Part shown: piece by piece, positions 35,624 through 44,497 of the stretch
Layout of the letters: the number at the start of each line of letters is the position of its first letter
How positions within the stretch are numbered: the stretch's first letter is position 1
Assembly (NCBI GenBank): GCA_002170775.2
Contig: NHIP02000002.1
Coordinates: 44,743-108,708 of the forward strand
Direction: 5' to 3'
Length of the DNA: 63,966 nt
From: Euryarchaeota archaeon TMED192
GTDB lineage: Archaea; Thermoplasmatota; Poseidoniia; Poseidoniales; Thalassarchaeaceae
Notes under the pieces: generated by a model
What the model was told of the DNA's origin: nothing
Database searches by the model: none
What the model saw: the letters and a program-made list of their open reading frames with translations, nothing else
Translations under genes and position numbers: made by a program

Positions 35624-38497
35624 TCACACTAATTCGATGTCATCGTCGAATGCGTCTTCATCGGGAATTTCGATGGTTGGTGTGGACTCTACCTCGATCG
35701 TTGGTTCTGACTGCATCTCGTTAGACAGTGCATCTAGTAGCGCCATTTGAGCTGCGACCCGTTGACGGCTGAGTCGAGATTGGAATCCTGCGAAGACAAG
35801 CAGCACGGCGACGCCGAGCACTATCCAAGTGGAGCCGCGTGGATGAGTTATCTCATTCACCAGCAAGTCGATGATTGAAGAAATATCGACGACCATCATG
35901 AGAGATAGTTCCGCAGTGAACTCCTCGGGCCATGCCTGATCGGTTGCAAATGGGCTGGCTTTAACCAAGACGGGGACCCTGTCGCCGTTATTCGCATCGG
36001 AGGGTGCCAAAACACGAATCCTGAATGTTACTTCTTCGAAGGGTCCGATCTCCACCAGCGGAGAGCCGGAGGGGCCCTCTACGTCCACTGACCAACCCTG
36101 CTCGTTGACTTCTGCGGACAGAAGCACTGTCTGCGGGCTGTTTCCTTTGTTCTTCACCTTGATCTGATATGCATACTCGTCGCCGGGTGATAATCCTCGA
36201 TTCGAAGTGACCTGAACCAACTCGAGAAGGGGGTCATCAGCCTTTACGTTGAGTGTGATGGCTAGATCGAAATATCTAGCCTCCTCATCCTCGGCAGATA
36301 CATCCTCTTTGACGCGTAGGTATATTGTGTGGTTTCCCTCAATGACCTGCGATGTCATCTCTATCGTCATGTAGAGTTCTACAAAATCTCCTGGTCCCAA
36401 GGTGACTTTCGGGGCATTTGCCCCTGCAGAGTCGATTATATTGTACGACCATATGCCATATGCTTGATTTCGATCAGTGTTCTCAGATAGAGATGCAGGA
36501 TTGATGATCAGCCAAGAGCTTGCTACTCCTGAGTTGTCGGAAAGGCTGTTTGTTATACGCACCCTCATAGAAGTCGATGTGCAGTCATCAGTTTCTATGA
36601 ATCCGAGGGGGACGCCATCGCAATCTTGAGAGATTTCTGCTCTTATGCCGAATGTGCGTTGTATGGTAAATTCAACGATTGTTTTTAGCGAGCTGTTATT
36701 CATGCTCGCCACTTCCAATCGTATCGTGCCTGTATCAGGGTCCGAGCGATCTCCGGAGGGTTTGATTGCTAGCCTGATGGTTTGTGTGTTGTGCCTGTCT
36801 AACGCATCCGTGTGGAATGTCCCATCATCGTTATCCTCGAGAATCCTCTGACCAGTATCGTTGTCAAAAACTTGGATAATTGCCTTCGATCTCTCTAGTA
36901 CATCAATTCTGAAGGAGTCGGAGGTAAATCCCGTGTTGAAAACTTCCATGATAAATGGGTTGAATTCGCCGTCTTCGACGTATCTTGGAATGGTGGAGTC
37001 AATCTGCGATATCGACGAGTTGGCGATCAATGTCTCCATCTCATCGTCCCAAACTGAAACCACGGGCGGCTGATAAACCTGTAATTTCTCAAGGTCTAGT
37101 TCCAATGTATCTGAGACGCTTTCAAAGACACCGCCGACCTCTGCTTCCCCGATTGCTCTAATTCTAATCTCAGAGGGTGCATCGCTGAGATCAAGAGGGG
37201 CGGTTATGGTCATGACGGGGCTGAGAATTGTCCCACCAGAGTTCATGCTGTACCCTCCAGGGCTATCAAACTCAACAAGCCAGTCGGAGCCCAGGGTTGT
37301 GAGTAATTGCAAATCCACATTCATCGAAAGAGTTGCATCGCCCCTGTGGATGAGTTGCAATGGGACGGGCGTTATGGCGCCGGGTGCTATGTATTCCACG
37401 GATCGTTCCTCGGAGTGCTTCAGAGAAACGCCGAATTCGTGCATGGACAAGGTGTCGTGAGTTATGACGAAAACATTTGACTGCACATCTGAGATTCTTA
37501 ACTCGGCTTCGTAATCACCAGATTCGAGTCCGCTTTGATAGGTCCATTTGTGCCTACCGAAGAGTCCCTCTGTGGTCCATTCGATTTTCTGTGAGACTGG
37601 TTCCAGATCTTTCTGGAGAATGATTTCATTGGTCTCAGCATATCTTAGTCTTAGCTCTACAGACTCGATGTCCTTCCGCCCAAACGCACTTTTTACATCA
37701 AATGAGAACTGCATCTCCCTGTCGTCGATTATGTCATTCGGATACCAGTCAGTAACTGATCCATCAATGAACTCATCGCCCGGCCGCTGGACGTAGAATA
37801 CAGTATCTGAGACAGCGTTTGTGGATATGTCGAGCAGTGAAGAACGGCTATCACCGCTTATTTGATTGAATGCGACCTTCGCCTCGCAGTCATCGAAGAA
37901 TCCGTCTCCGCATCCACTCATTTCAGCTCTGATGCGGAGTATCAATTCACCAGATTCGGGGGCTATGAATGAATCGCCCCCTCCGTTGAGGATTATGTCG
38001 ACTGCTTCGTGATCGAAATCACACTGCGTCCCGAAACCTCCAGAGCAGGCCTCGTTCTCGATTTCTCCACTTGCCACGGTGCTTCCACTGGAAATAATCG
38101 AGAAGGTCCAAGTAGCAACAGCATTCTGGGGGCCCTCTGCTTTCAGGAATACATTGAGTTGGACATAGTACTGGCTACTGCCGTCGCTGCTCTGACGTTT
38201 GCTCCCCACGACCTGTAGAGGTTGAAGCAAGTCATTAGTGGAGAATTCTACATTTGTATCGAGGGCTGAAGCCTCTAGTTGGCCCCCGGATGAGGGAAGA
38301 ACAGTAGACAAATTATTCCCTTGGGCCAAGTATAACGAGTAAGTTTCGACCTGATTGGAAGAGGGGGCATCCATTCGAGTATCATCGGCATCGTCGAGAG
38401 AGGCGATGGGTGCGGCCCCGACCTGGAGTAACAGAACGACTACCACGGTTAGAACTGGTGTCCTGCTCCATCCATGGTCTTTCAACACGCTCAGCAT
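35624..38497 (-). CDS. 957-residue membrane-anchored surface protein with NEW3-like modules
   Basis: From the ATG at 38497 the protein begins MLSVLKDHGWSRTPV, then a hydrophobic signal segment ending GAAPIA. The body is a chain of beta-sandwich modules with phrases such as EVFNTGFTSDSFRIDV, RITNSLSDNSGVASSW and VKNKGNSPQTVLLSAEV, typical of NEW3/CARDB-like domains. A membrane helix (~885-905, WIVLGVAVLLVFAGF) is followed by a ~50-residue acidic tail. The frame stays open upstream to 38713, but that stretch is antisense to tRNA-Leu and is not coding. A TATA-like box 27 nt before 38497 supports this start. It stands 41 nt upstream of the 2980-residue gene on the same strand, so they may be co-expressed. 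Confidence 0.9.
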   Translation of the reverse strand: MLSVLKDHGWSRTPVLTVVVVLLLQVGAAPIASLDDADDTRMDAPSSNQVETYSLYLAQGNNLSTVLPSSGGQLEASALDTNVEFSTNDLLQPLQVVGSKRQSSDGSSQYYVQLNVFLKAEGPQNAVATWTFSIISSGSTVASGEIENEACSGGFGTQCDFDHEAVDIILNGGGDSFIAPESGELILRIRAEMSGCGDGFFDDCEAKVAFNQISGDSRSSLLDISTNAVSDTVFYVQRPGDEFIDGSVTDWYPNDIIDDREMQFSFDVKSAFGRKDIESVELRLRYAETNEIILQKDLEPVSQKIEWTTEGLFGRHKWTYQSGLESGDYEAELRISDVQSNVFVITHDTLSMHEFGVSLKHSEERSVEYIAPGAITPVPLQLIHRGDATLSMNVDLQLLTTLGSDWLVEFDSPGGYSMNSGGTILSPVMTITAPLDLSDAPSEIRIRAIGEAEVGGVFESVSDTLELDLEKLQVYQPPVVSVWDDEMETLIANSSISQIDSTIPRYVEDGEFNPFIMEVFNTGFTSDSFRIDVLERSKAIIQVFDNDTGQRILEDNDDGTFHTDALDRHNTQTIRLAIKPSGDRSDPDTGTIRLEVASMNNSSLKTIVEFTIQRTFGIRAEISQDCDGVPLGFIETDDCTSTSMRVRITNSLSDNSGVASSWLIINPASLSENTDRNQAYGIWSYNIIDSAGANAPKVTLGPGDFVELYMTIEMTSQVIEGNHTIYLRVKEDVSAEDEEARYFDLAITLNVKADDPLLELVQVTSNRGLSPGDEYAYQIKVKNKGNSPQTVLLSAEVNEQGWSVDVEGPSGSPLVEIGPFEEVTFRIRVLAPSDANNGDRVPVLVKASPFATDQAWPEEFTAELSLMMVVDISSIIDLLVNEITHPRGSTWIVLGVAVLLVFAGFQSRLSRQRVAAQMALLDALSNEMQSEPTIEVESTPTIEIPDEDAFDDDIELV

Positions 38498-38520
38498 GTA
38501 GGATGGTCTGTAGTCGCCGG

Positions 38521-38527
38521 TTAAAGT
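38521..38527 (-). promoter_or_regulatory. TATA-like box of the 957-residue surface protein
   Basis: ACTTTAA on the minus strand is centred 27 nt before the ATG at 38497, giving a leaderless message. This supports 38497 as the start rather than 38557 or 38713. Confidence 0.5.
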
Positions 38528-38609
38528 ATTCTCACGGTCCGGACAGGTCCTGTGCATGTTCTCGACCCTCGCGGGTTGGTTCAAGTCTGTGACTCGTGTC
38601 GGAAGGCAC

Positions 38610-38694
38610 GCAGGGGTACCCGAGTGGTCAAAGGGGCCGGACTTAAGCTCCGGTGGCAAAGCCTTCGTGGGTTCAAATCCCACCCCCTGCACCA
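38610..38694 (+). tRNA. tRNA-Leu (TAA)
   Basis: This class II tRNA has acceptor GCAGGGG paired with CCCCTGC, discriminator A and encoded CCA (38692-38694). The anticodon arm CCGGA-CTTAAGC-TCCGG gives TAA, which decodes TTA and TTG. A variable arm (TGGCAAAGCCTTCG region) and the T arm GTGGG-TTCAAAT-CCCAC follow. A run of five T starts two bases after the CCA. Confidence 0.97.
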
Positions 38695-38695
38695 A

Positions 38696-38700
38696 TTTTT
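38696..38700 (+). terminator. Oligo-T terminator after tRNA-Leu
   Basis: TTTTT lies two bases after the tRNA 3' end. Archaeal RNA polymerase commonly stops at such runs. It also separates the tRNA from the convergent folB gene. Confidence 0.5.
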
Positions 38701-38717
38701 GATGGTGCTGCATGGCA

Positions 38718-39122
38718 CTACTCAGGCATTCTAACCAATGTGCACCCCAATTGGCTGTCGAAACCCATGGGGTCGAGCTTTGTCAGAGACACTGTTGCCG
38801 CGAGAGCTGCTCGGGGAAGCATGACAGAATCCAGTATTCTTCTGGCTAAGGTCTCCTGTAGTTCAGCTCTAGATTCCGAGAGCGCATTGTTCACCGATTG
38901 CTCGAGATATTCATAGTCCAGGACATTATCGATCGAATCGCCCCCCTCGGGGGATTGAACAAGCACCTCAATATCAAATCGTACAGGCTGAGTGACCCCT
39001 CTTTCATGGTCATGAATTCCCAAATCTACCTGTCTAATGAGTTTCTCCAAGCGTATTGTGCCCCAATCTCTCAATCCGAGTTTTATCGCTGCATCAGTCA
39101 TGGAAGATTGTTTTCCCATCAA
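38718..39122 (-). CDS. folB: Dihydroneopterin aldolase
   Basis: FolB cleaves 7,8-dihydroneopterin to 6-hydroxymethyl-dihydropterin in folate synthesis, and can also epimerise it. The 134-residue length is normal. The core IRLEKLIRQVDLGIHDHERG has the conserved Glu, VTQPVRFDIEVLV is the dimer strand, DNVLDYEYLEQSV is the substrate tyrosine region, and VSLTKLDP holds the catalytic lysine. The ATG overlaps the stop of the upstream SDR gene (ATGA), so the two are translationally coupled. ATGs at codons 2 and 8 are possible alternatives. Confidence 0.9.
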   Translation of the reverse strand: MMGKQSSMTDAAIKLGLRDWGTIRLEKLIRQVDLGIHDHERGVTQPVRFDIEVLVQSPEGGDSIDNVLDYEYLEQSVNNALSESRAELQETLARRILDSVMLPRAALAATVSLTKLDPMGFDSQLGCTLVRMPE

Positions 39123-39865
39123 ATCACCTCAAAGGCTGGATCCCTATCTCTCTGGCGGAATCTCTCCCCCCCATCTACATAGATGGTTTGGCCGGCTACC
39201 GCTTTTGCAGATGCGAGGTATGACACTGCATCTGCAATATCGCCAGGAGTTGGGCCGACTCCAAGAGGGGCCGAAATCTGCGCTTCTTCCAGTTCGCCAT
39301 CATCTAGGTGATCGCTAGTCAGGGTGTGTCCGGGAGCTACAGCATTGATTCTGACTCCGGGGGCGAGGTCTCTTGCGAGTGTCTTTGTAGCTCCTTCAAG
39401 TGCAAATTTTGATATTGTGTAAGATAAAAAATCTGCATTTGGGGAGGCGATTTTGTAGTCGAGGATATTCACAATCCAACCCCCGCCGTTGTTCGAAAGG
39501 GAATTTGTAAGCATCAATGGCGCGTACACATTGATGCGCATGTGATCGGCCCAGACCTCGGGATTCATCGTATCCAGCCTGTCGTGAAGGTACAGAGATG
39601 CATTGTTGACGATTCCAGTGATGGGGCAGCCGATCGCCTTGCTTGCGGATTCGAGTAAATTCTCCACGTCAGATGTATTTCCAAGATCGGCTCCGATGCA
39701 TACGGCAGATCCGCCTTGTTTCTCAATCATACGTGCTGTTTCCATTGCCTCGTCACCTGAGGAACGATAGTGAACAGCAACTTGGTAGCCTTCTTGGGCT
39801 AGTCTTAGTGCTATAGCGCGACCTATTCGTTTAGCGGCTCCAGTGACTAGTACTGCGCCTCGCAT
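39119..39865 (-). CDS. FolM/PTR1-type pteridine (dihydrofolate) reductase, SDR family
   Basis: This 248-residue short-chain dehydrogenase has the NADP loop TGAAKRIGRAIA, Asn-Asn-Ala-Ser (NNASLYL) and the catalytic set Asp136 (NILDYKI), Tyr149 and Lys153 (YTISK). The Asp 13 residues before the Tyr, where most SDRs have Ser, is the signature of pteridine reductase 1 and FolM. The start also resembles PTR1 (VTGAAKRIGRAIALRLAQEGY). It probably reduces dihydrofolate, dihydromonapterin or a related pterin. Coupling with folB through an ATGA overlap supports a pterin or folate role. It is divergent from lipA. Confidence 0.82.
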   Translation of the reverse strand: MRGAVLVTGAAKRIGRAIALRLAQEGYQVAVHYRSSGDEAMETARMIEKQGGSAVCIGADLGNTSDVENLLESASKAIGCPITGIVNNASLYLHDRLDTMNPEVWADHMRINVYAPLMLTNSLSNNGGGWIVNILDYKIASPNADFLSYTISKFALEGATKTLARDLAPGVRINAVAPGHTLTSDHLDDGELEEAQISAPLGVGPTPGDIADAVSYLASAKAVAGQTIYVDGGERFRQRDRDPAFEVI

Positions 39866-39929
39866 GTGGTCCCCTGCCGCGCTACACCAATTTCAACCAT
39901 CGTAATGTTGGTGAGCACTTCTCGGAACC

Positions 39930-39935
39930 ATTAAT
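39930..39935 (+). promoter_or_regulatory. TATA-like box of the lipA operon
   Basis: ATTAAT is centred 28 nt before the lipA ATG, consistent with a leaderless operon message. It is a weak match to the archaeal consensus. Confidence 0.35.
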
Positions 39936-39959
39936 CCACTCCTGCAACTGGGACGTTTC

Positions 39960-40985
39960 ATGTCGCGTCGACTGCCTGTGGCCAATGGCAACTCAGCCAT
40001 TGCTCGACGTAAGGCTGCTAGGAAGCGTCTGCCCTCCTGGTTTAGGACCTCACTTCCAACAGGGACAGCACAGGAAGCCTTTATCAAAATGCGAGAAAAT
40101 GTATCAAAAAATAGTCTGAATACTGTGTGCGAAGAGGCTCGATGCCCCAACATACATGATTGCTGGGGCAGGGGTACGGCTACATTCATGATAGCAGGCC
40201 AATCCTGCACAAGAGGTTGTAAATTCTGTGCAGTTGGAACCCTGAAGAATCCGCTGCCTCTGGATCCCGAAGAGCCCGATAATCTTGCGGAAGCGGTTGA
40301 CGTTATGGGAATCAGCCATGCAGTAATAACTGTGGTTAACAGAGATGATCTTTCCGATGGGGGCGCTTCACACTATCGTGATTGCATCTTATCCGTAAAT
40401 GAAAGGTCTCCCGATGTTGGGCTTGAGCTATTGTGCTCAGATCTGGATGGTAATATGGAAGCGCTTAGCATCCTTTTGAGTGATCTGCCATTGAGAGTCT
40501 TTGCGCACAATGTCGAGTGCGTTCCCCGACTGGATAAACTTGTCCGAGACTCGCGGGCATCATTCCAGCAATCACTGGATATCCTATCCGAGGCTGCGCG
40601 GCTAAGGCCTGATTTGAAAATAAAATCAAGCCTCATGGTTGGACTTGGAGAAACTGATGAGGAAGTGGTTGAGGCGATGAGGTTGCTTAGAGATTCTGGA
40701 GTGCATCTGCTTACCATTGGACAATATCTCCAACCATCCGATAGGCATCTGCAGATTGACAGATTCCCAGAACCTTCATCATTCGAAATGTGGGACTCTG
40801 AAGCGAGAGCGATGGGCTTCGAAGGAGTAGCATGTGGCCCGCTTGTCAGGTCAAGTTATCGTGCAGGATTACTATGGGAAGAGGCCATGGGAGCGGAGCC
40901 TGTTGTCACCCGTGACGCCACGGGTTCAGCAATAAGTAACCTTCAGAAGTCCGCACATGTAGCAAAGGAGGGCCTGGTTTCATGA
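39960..40985 (+). CDS. lipA: Lipoyl synthase
   Basis: LipA inserts two sulfur atoms into protein-bound octanoyl chains. The 341-residue protein shows both iron-sulfur sites: the auxiliary cluster Cys57, Cys62 and Cys68 (CEEARCPNIHDC), and the radical-SAM cluster Cys83, Cys87 and Cys90 (CTRGCKFC). The C-terminal RSSY motif, which completes the auxiliary cluster, is present near residue 300. It is the first gene of an operon that also encodes the lipoylated E2 and LipB. Its stop overlaps the start of E1 alpha by 4 nt. Confidence 0.97.
   Translation: MSRRLPVANGNSAIARRKAARKRLPSWFRTSLPTGTAQEAFIKMRENVSKNSLNTVCEEARCPNIHDCWGRGTATFMIAGQSCTRGCKFCAVGTLKNPLPLDPEEPDNLAEAVDVMGISHAVITVVNRDDLSDGGASHYRDCILSVNERSPDVGLELLCSDLDGNMEALSILLSDLPLRVFAHNVECVPRLDKLVRDSRASFQQSLDILSEAARLRPDLKIKSSLMVGLGETDEEVVEAMRLLRDSGVHLLTIGQYLQPSDRHLQIDRFPEPSSFEMWDSEARAMGFEGVACGPLVRSSYRAGLLWEEAMGAEPVVTRDATGSAISNLQKSAHVAKEGLVS
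40964..40971 (+). promoter_or_regulatory. Strong Shine-Dalgarno before E1 alpha
   Basis: AAAGGAGG lies 10 nt before the E1 alpha ATG, inside the end of lipA. It supports the ATG at 40982 and translation re-initiation within the operon. Confidence 0.6.
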
Positions 40986-42217
40986 CAAGCGACAACTCGA
41001 TCCATGTTCCAGAGGCGCCTTTCAGACCTGGGGATTCCGCATCTTTCGGAAAGTGGGAGTACGCGCCAGGCGATTTAGAAAAACCGGATCCTGAAACCTG
41101 TTCTTCTGATGATACACGGCCTCATGCAGAAGGTTTGATCCGTGTGCTGGGAGATGACAATTCTAGATCTGGCGCATGGGATCCAGATATTGATGACGGG
41201 ATTCTCCTGGAAGGTCTCGAACACATGGTGAGGGTGAGGATCTTCGACGAACGCATGATGAAAATGCAGAGGACTGGAAAGCTCTCCTTCTATATGAGGT
41301 CCCTGGGTGAAGAAGCAATTGCAATCGCTCAGACCATGGCTCTGCAAAATCAGGATTGGTTGTTCCCCACATATCGGCAACCAGGGGCACAATTTGTGAG
41401 AGGCAGGGATATGGTCAGCATGATCTGCCACTGCATAGGTAACGTCGAGGATAACGTCAAAGGGAGACAGATGCCTGTGCACTACACTTACAGGGATGGC
41501 AGATTCATTTCAGTCTCAAGCCCAGTTGGTACGCAATTCAGTCAGGCCGTCGGCGTGGCTATGGCTTCTGCATACAAACAGCTAGATGAAGTCACCATCA
41601 CATGGATCGGAGATGGGGCTAGTGCAGAAGGCGATTATCACTATGCCCTTAATTTCGCTAGCGTGTACCGCGCTCCAGTCATTCTGAATGTCGTAAACAA
41701 CCAGTGGGCCATATCAACTCATGCGAATATGGCTAGCGGCAGCAGTACCTTCGCAGACCGTGGCTTGGCGTATGACGTCCCCTCCCTGAGGGTTGATGGT
41801 AATGACTTCCTAGCATTGTATTCGACGACCGAGTGGGCGCGACAGAGGGCTTCTGCTGGAAAAGGAGCAACTCATATCGAGGTGCTAACATATCGTGCAG
41901 GGGCCCATAGTAGCAGCGATGACCCTTCCAGATACAGGCCATCTGATGAGTCTTCAGCATGGCCCGGGGGAGATCCCATCGATCGTCTAAAGCGCCATCT
42001 CATCTCAGTTGGTTCATGGTCGGACGAAAAACAGGATTCGCTAGAGGCACGAATCGATAGAGAGGTCATGCAAGCGTACAAGGAAGCGGTCAAGTACGGG
42101 GATCTGGCAGAGGGCCCCTATCCATCTTCTGACTCCATATTTACGGAGGTTTATTCCGAAGTTCCATGGCATCTCCGCGAACAGTGGGACGAGATGAATC
42201 GGCTGAGGGGTGATTGA
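40982..42217 (+). CDS. 2-oxoacid dehydrogenase E1 alpha subunit (branched-chain type)
   Basis: The product is 411 residues. E1 alpha binds thiamine diphosphate and, with E1 beta, decarboxylates a 2-oxoacid. The cofactor motif GDG (210-212) to NN (239-240) is intact. The phosphorylation-loop region HSSSDDPSRYR is the branched-chain-type sequence. A ~70-residue N-terminal extension before the catalytic fold also resembles branched-chain E1 alpha. The substrate (branched-chain 2-oxoacids, pyruvate or acetoin) cannot be fixed from sequence. The E1 beta gene starts at the very next base after the stop codon. Confidence 0.93.
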   Translation: MTSDNSIHVPEAPFRPGDSASFGKWEYAPGDLEKPDPETCSSDDTRPHAEGLIRVLGDDNSRSGAWDPDIDDGILLEGLEHMVRVRIFDERMMKMQRTGKLSFYMRSLGEEAIAIAQTMALQNQDWLFPTYRQPGAQFVRGRDMVSMICHCIGNVEDNVKGRQMPVHYTYRDGRFISVSSPVGTQFSQAVGVAMASAYKQLDEVTITWIGDGASAEGDYHYALNFASVYRAPVILNVVNNQWAISTHANMASGSSTFADRGLAYDVPSLRVDGNDFLALYSTTEWARQRASAGKGATHIEVLTYRAGAHSSSDDPSRYRPSDESSAWPGGDPIDRLKRHLISVGSWSDEKQDSLEARIDREVMQAYKEAVKYGDLAEGPYPSSDSIFTEVYSEVPWHLREQWDEMNRLRGD

Positions 42218-43228
42218 ATGTCTGAGATGAACATGGTTCAAGCGGTTAACTCGGCTCTTGACACCATGCTTGAAAGAGATAAAAATGTCCTAGTCTTTGG
42301 AGAAGATGTTGGCTACTTTGGAGGGGTTTTCCGCACATCGGATGGCCTTCAAGAGAAGCATGGTGCGCAAAGAGTATTTGACACACCACTTTCAGAAGGA
42401 GGAATTGCAGCCATAGCATTTGGCATGGGGCTAAATGGGCTGAGGCCCGTATGTGAAATTCAATTTGCCGACTACATTTTCCCGGCATATGACCAGATAG
42501 TGAATGAGATTGCTAAACTAAGGCATCGTTCAGGTGGAGAATTCTGGACACCTGTTACCATAAGGACTCCTGCAGGAGGAGGAATCCGAGGAGGCCATCA
42601 CCACTCTCAGTCACCCGAATCCCAATTCACACACACCCCTGGTCTGAAGGTGGTTTATGCATCGACACCGTACAATGCCAAGGGACTTCTGATTTCAGCT
42701 ATCGAATCAGAAGACCCAGTTGTCGTTTTCGAACCTAAAAGATGCTACAGAGGACCTTTCTATGGTGATCCTCACAATGTTCCTACATGGGCAGGTCATC
42801 CGGATGCTGATGTCCCCGAAGAGCACTACACAATTCCATTAGGACAGGCGAGGCTCGCGAAGAAAGGAGATGAATGTACCATTGTTTCATGGGGAACAAT
42901 GGTGCACGTGTGCGAGAAGGCAATAGAAATGTCAGGGGCATCGTGCGATTTGATCGATCTTCAGAGTCTGGTCCCCTGGGACAGGGACGCAATTGTTGAG
43001 TCCGTTTCCAAAACAGGGCGCTGTGTGATAGTTCACGAAGCCCCTAAGACAAGTGGTTTTGGAGCGGAAATGGCTGCTAGTATCCAAGAAAGGTGCTTTT
43101 GGGGTCTTGAGGCCCCAATAAGAAGAGTTACGGGATGGGACACTCCATTCCCACACACTACGGAATGGGATTACATGCCTAGCCCTTCTAGAATCGCAGA
43201 AGCCATACGTGAGACGCTGGAGGCCTGA
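42218..43228 (+). CDS. 2-oxoacid dehydrogenase E1 beta subunit
   Basis: This 336-residue protein has the transketolase-like pyrimidine domain: FGEDVGYFGGVFR near residue 27, DTPLSEGGIAAIAFGMG, QFADYIFPAYDQIVNE and GGGIRGGHHHSQSPE, with conserved histidines. The C-terminal transketolase domain (DLQSLVPWDRDAI, GRCVIVHEAPKTSGFGAE) is complete. It pairs with E1 alpha immediately upstream to form the alpha2-beta2 enzyme. Confidence 0.95.
   Translation: MSEMNMVQAVNSALDTMLERDKNVLVFGEDVGYFGGVFRTSDGLQEKHGAQRVFDTPLSEGGIAAIAFGMGLNGLRPVCEIQFADYIFPAYDQIVNEIAKLRHRSGGEFWTPVTIRTPAGGGIRGGHHHSQSPESQFTHTPGLKVVYASTPYNAKGLLISAIESEDPVVVFEPKRCYRGPFYGDPHNVPTWAGHPDADVPEEHYTIPLGQARLAKKGDECTIVSWGTMVHVCEKAIEMSGASCDLIDLQSLVPWDRDAIVESVSKTGRCVIVHEAPKTSGFGAEMAASIQERCFWGLEAPIRRVTGWDTPFPHTTEWDYMPSPSRIAEAIRETLEA
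43219..43223 (+). promoter_or_regulatory. Shine-Dalgarno before E2
   Basis: GGAGG lies 7 nt before the E2 ATG, inside the end of the E1 beta gene. It supports the start at 43231. Confidence 0.55.
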
Positions 43229-43230
43229 CT

Positions 43231-44487
43231 ATGGCGAGGAAGGCGTTCAAGCTACCTGACATCGGCGAAGGTGTCGTTGAGGGAGAGGTAGTCACATGGC
43301 ATGTAGAGGTGGGTGCGAGCGTTTCTGAAGACGATTCCATCGTCGACATAATGACTGACAAGTCCACTGTAACCATCCCATCGCCCTATTCGGGAGTCAT
43401 AGTAGCCCTACATGGCGAAATTGGAGATATGGTAGCAGTCGGAGCCGTGTTAGTAGAATTCGACTCCGAGGGGGAGGCGGATGATTCGCCATTAGCTCCA
43501 GAAGAGCCGGATGTCGAAGAGGCCCTAGATGTCGTCGAAACGTCGGACCCTCCTGCAAGAGCGCCTGAGGCAGCCTCCGCAATCACGTCTCCACCCGTGG
43601 CAAAGGTCTCCACTGCCCCTAGTGGCCCAGTGCTCGCTAGTCCCGCAGTCAGGAGGCGTGCAAGGGAATCTGGAGTTGATCTCAGCGCATTGAAGGGTAC
43701 TGGGCCAGGAGGGCGTGTGCAACAGTCCGACCTAGATGCTTATCTAGCCACAGGCGGCAGCTCCCCGAGTGCACCGAAACAAGTCTCTAGGAATGGAACT
43801 ACGGAAATAAAAGTTGTAGGTTTGAGGAGGAAAATCGCTGAGCAGATGGTCCGCTCTAAGAGTTCAATACCCCACTTCTCGTACTTTGAGGAAATCGACA
43901 TAACCGAGCTCGAATCACTCAGGCAGCTGTTGAACTCGAGCAGAGGGGAAGAACAGCCCAAGTTGACATATCTGCCATTCATCATGATGGCACTGTCCAA
44001 GGCTTTCGTTCGCCATGAGAAGTGCAATGCGATCTACGATGAAGAGGGCGAGGTTGTCATCCAGCATGAGGCTGTGAATCTCGGAATAGCAACCCAGACG
44101 GACAAAGGACTCTTTGTTCCAGTCGTGAAGCATGTTGAGTCAATGGATGTTTGGCAGGCAGCATCGGAGATGCAAAGAGTCACTGGTTCTGCTCGCGACG
44201 GAAGCGCTACTATGGAAGACCTCACTGGTTCAACGTTCACCATAACGAGTCTTGGTAGAGAAGGGGGGCTTGGTGCGACTCCAATTATCAACCACCCGGA
44301 GGTTGGCATACTTGGCATCCATAAAGCGCGCGACATGCCTGTTGCCAGAGGGGGCGCTGTAGAGATACGCCGCATCATGAACGTCTCAAGTTCTTGGGAT
44401 CATCGAGTTGTGGACGGTGCTGATGGTGCTGCACTAATTCAGGATCTGAAGAGGATGATTGAACATCCAGCGCTTATTTTCATGTGA
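43231..44487 (+). CDS. 2-oxoacid dehydrogenase E2 (dihydrolipoyl acyltransferase)
   Basis: The product is 418 residues in three parts. A single lipoyl domain (1-80) carries the lipoylated Lys44 in TDKSTV. A proline- and alanine-rich linker follows, then a subunit-binding domain at ~131-172 (SPAVRRRARESGVDL, GTGPGGRVQQSDLDAYL). The catalytic acyltransferase domain ends in His391 and Asp395 (WDHRVVDG). E2 forms the core of the complex and hands the acyl group to coenzyme A. The lipoyl group would come from LipB and LipA in the same operon. Confidence 0.95.
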   Translation: MARKAFKLPDIGEGVVEGEVVTWHVEVGASVSEDDSIVDIMTDKSTVTIPSPYSGVIVALHGEIGDMVAVGAVLVEFDSEGEADDSPLAPEEPDVEEALDVVETSDPPARAPEAASAITSPPVAKVSTAPSGPVLASPAVRRRARESGVDLSALKGTGPGGRVQQSDLDAYLATGGSSPSAPKQVSRNGTTEIKVVGLRRKIAEQMVRSKSSIPHFSYFEEIDITELESLRQLLNSSRGEEQPKLTYLPFIMMALSKAFVRHEKCNAIYDEEGEVVIQHEAVNLGIATQTDKGLFVPVVKHVESMDVWQAASEMQRVTGSARDGSATMEDLTGSTFTITSLGREGGLGATPIINHPEVGILGIHKARDMPVARGGAVEIRRIMNVSSSWDHRVVDGADGAALIQDLKRMIEHPALIFM

Positions 44488-44497
44488 GGTTATCGGC

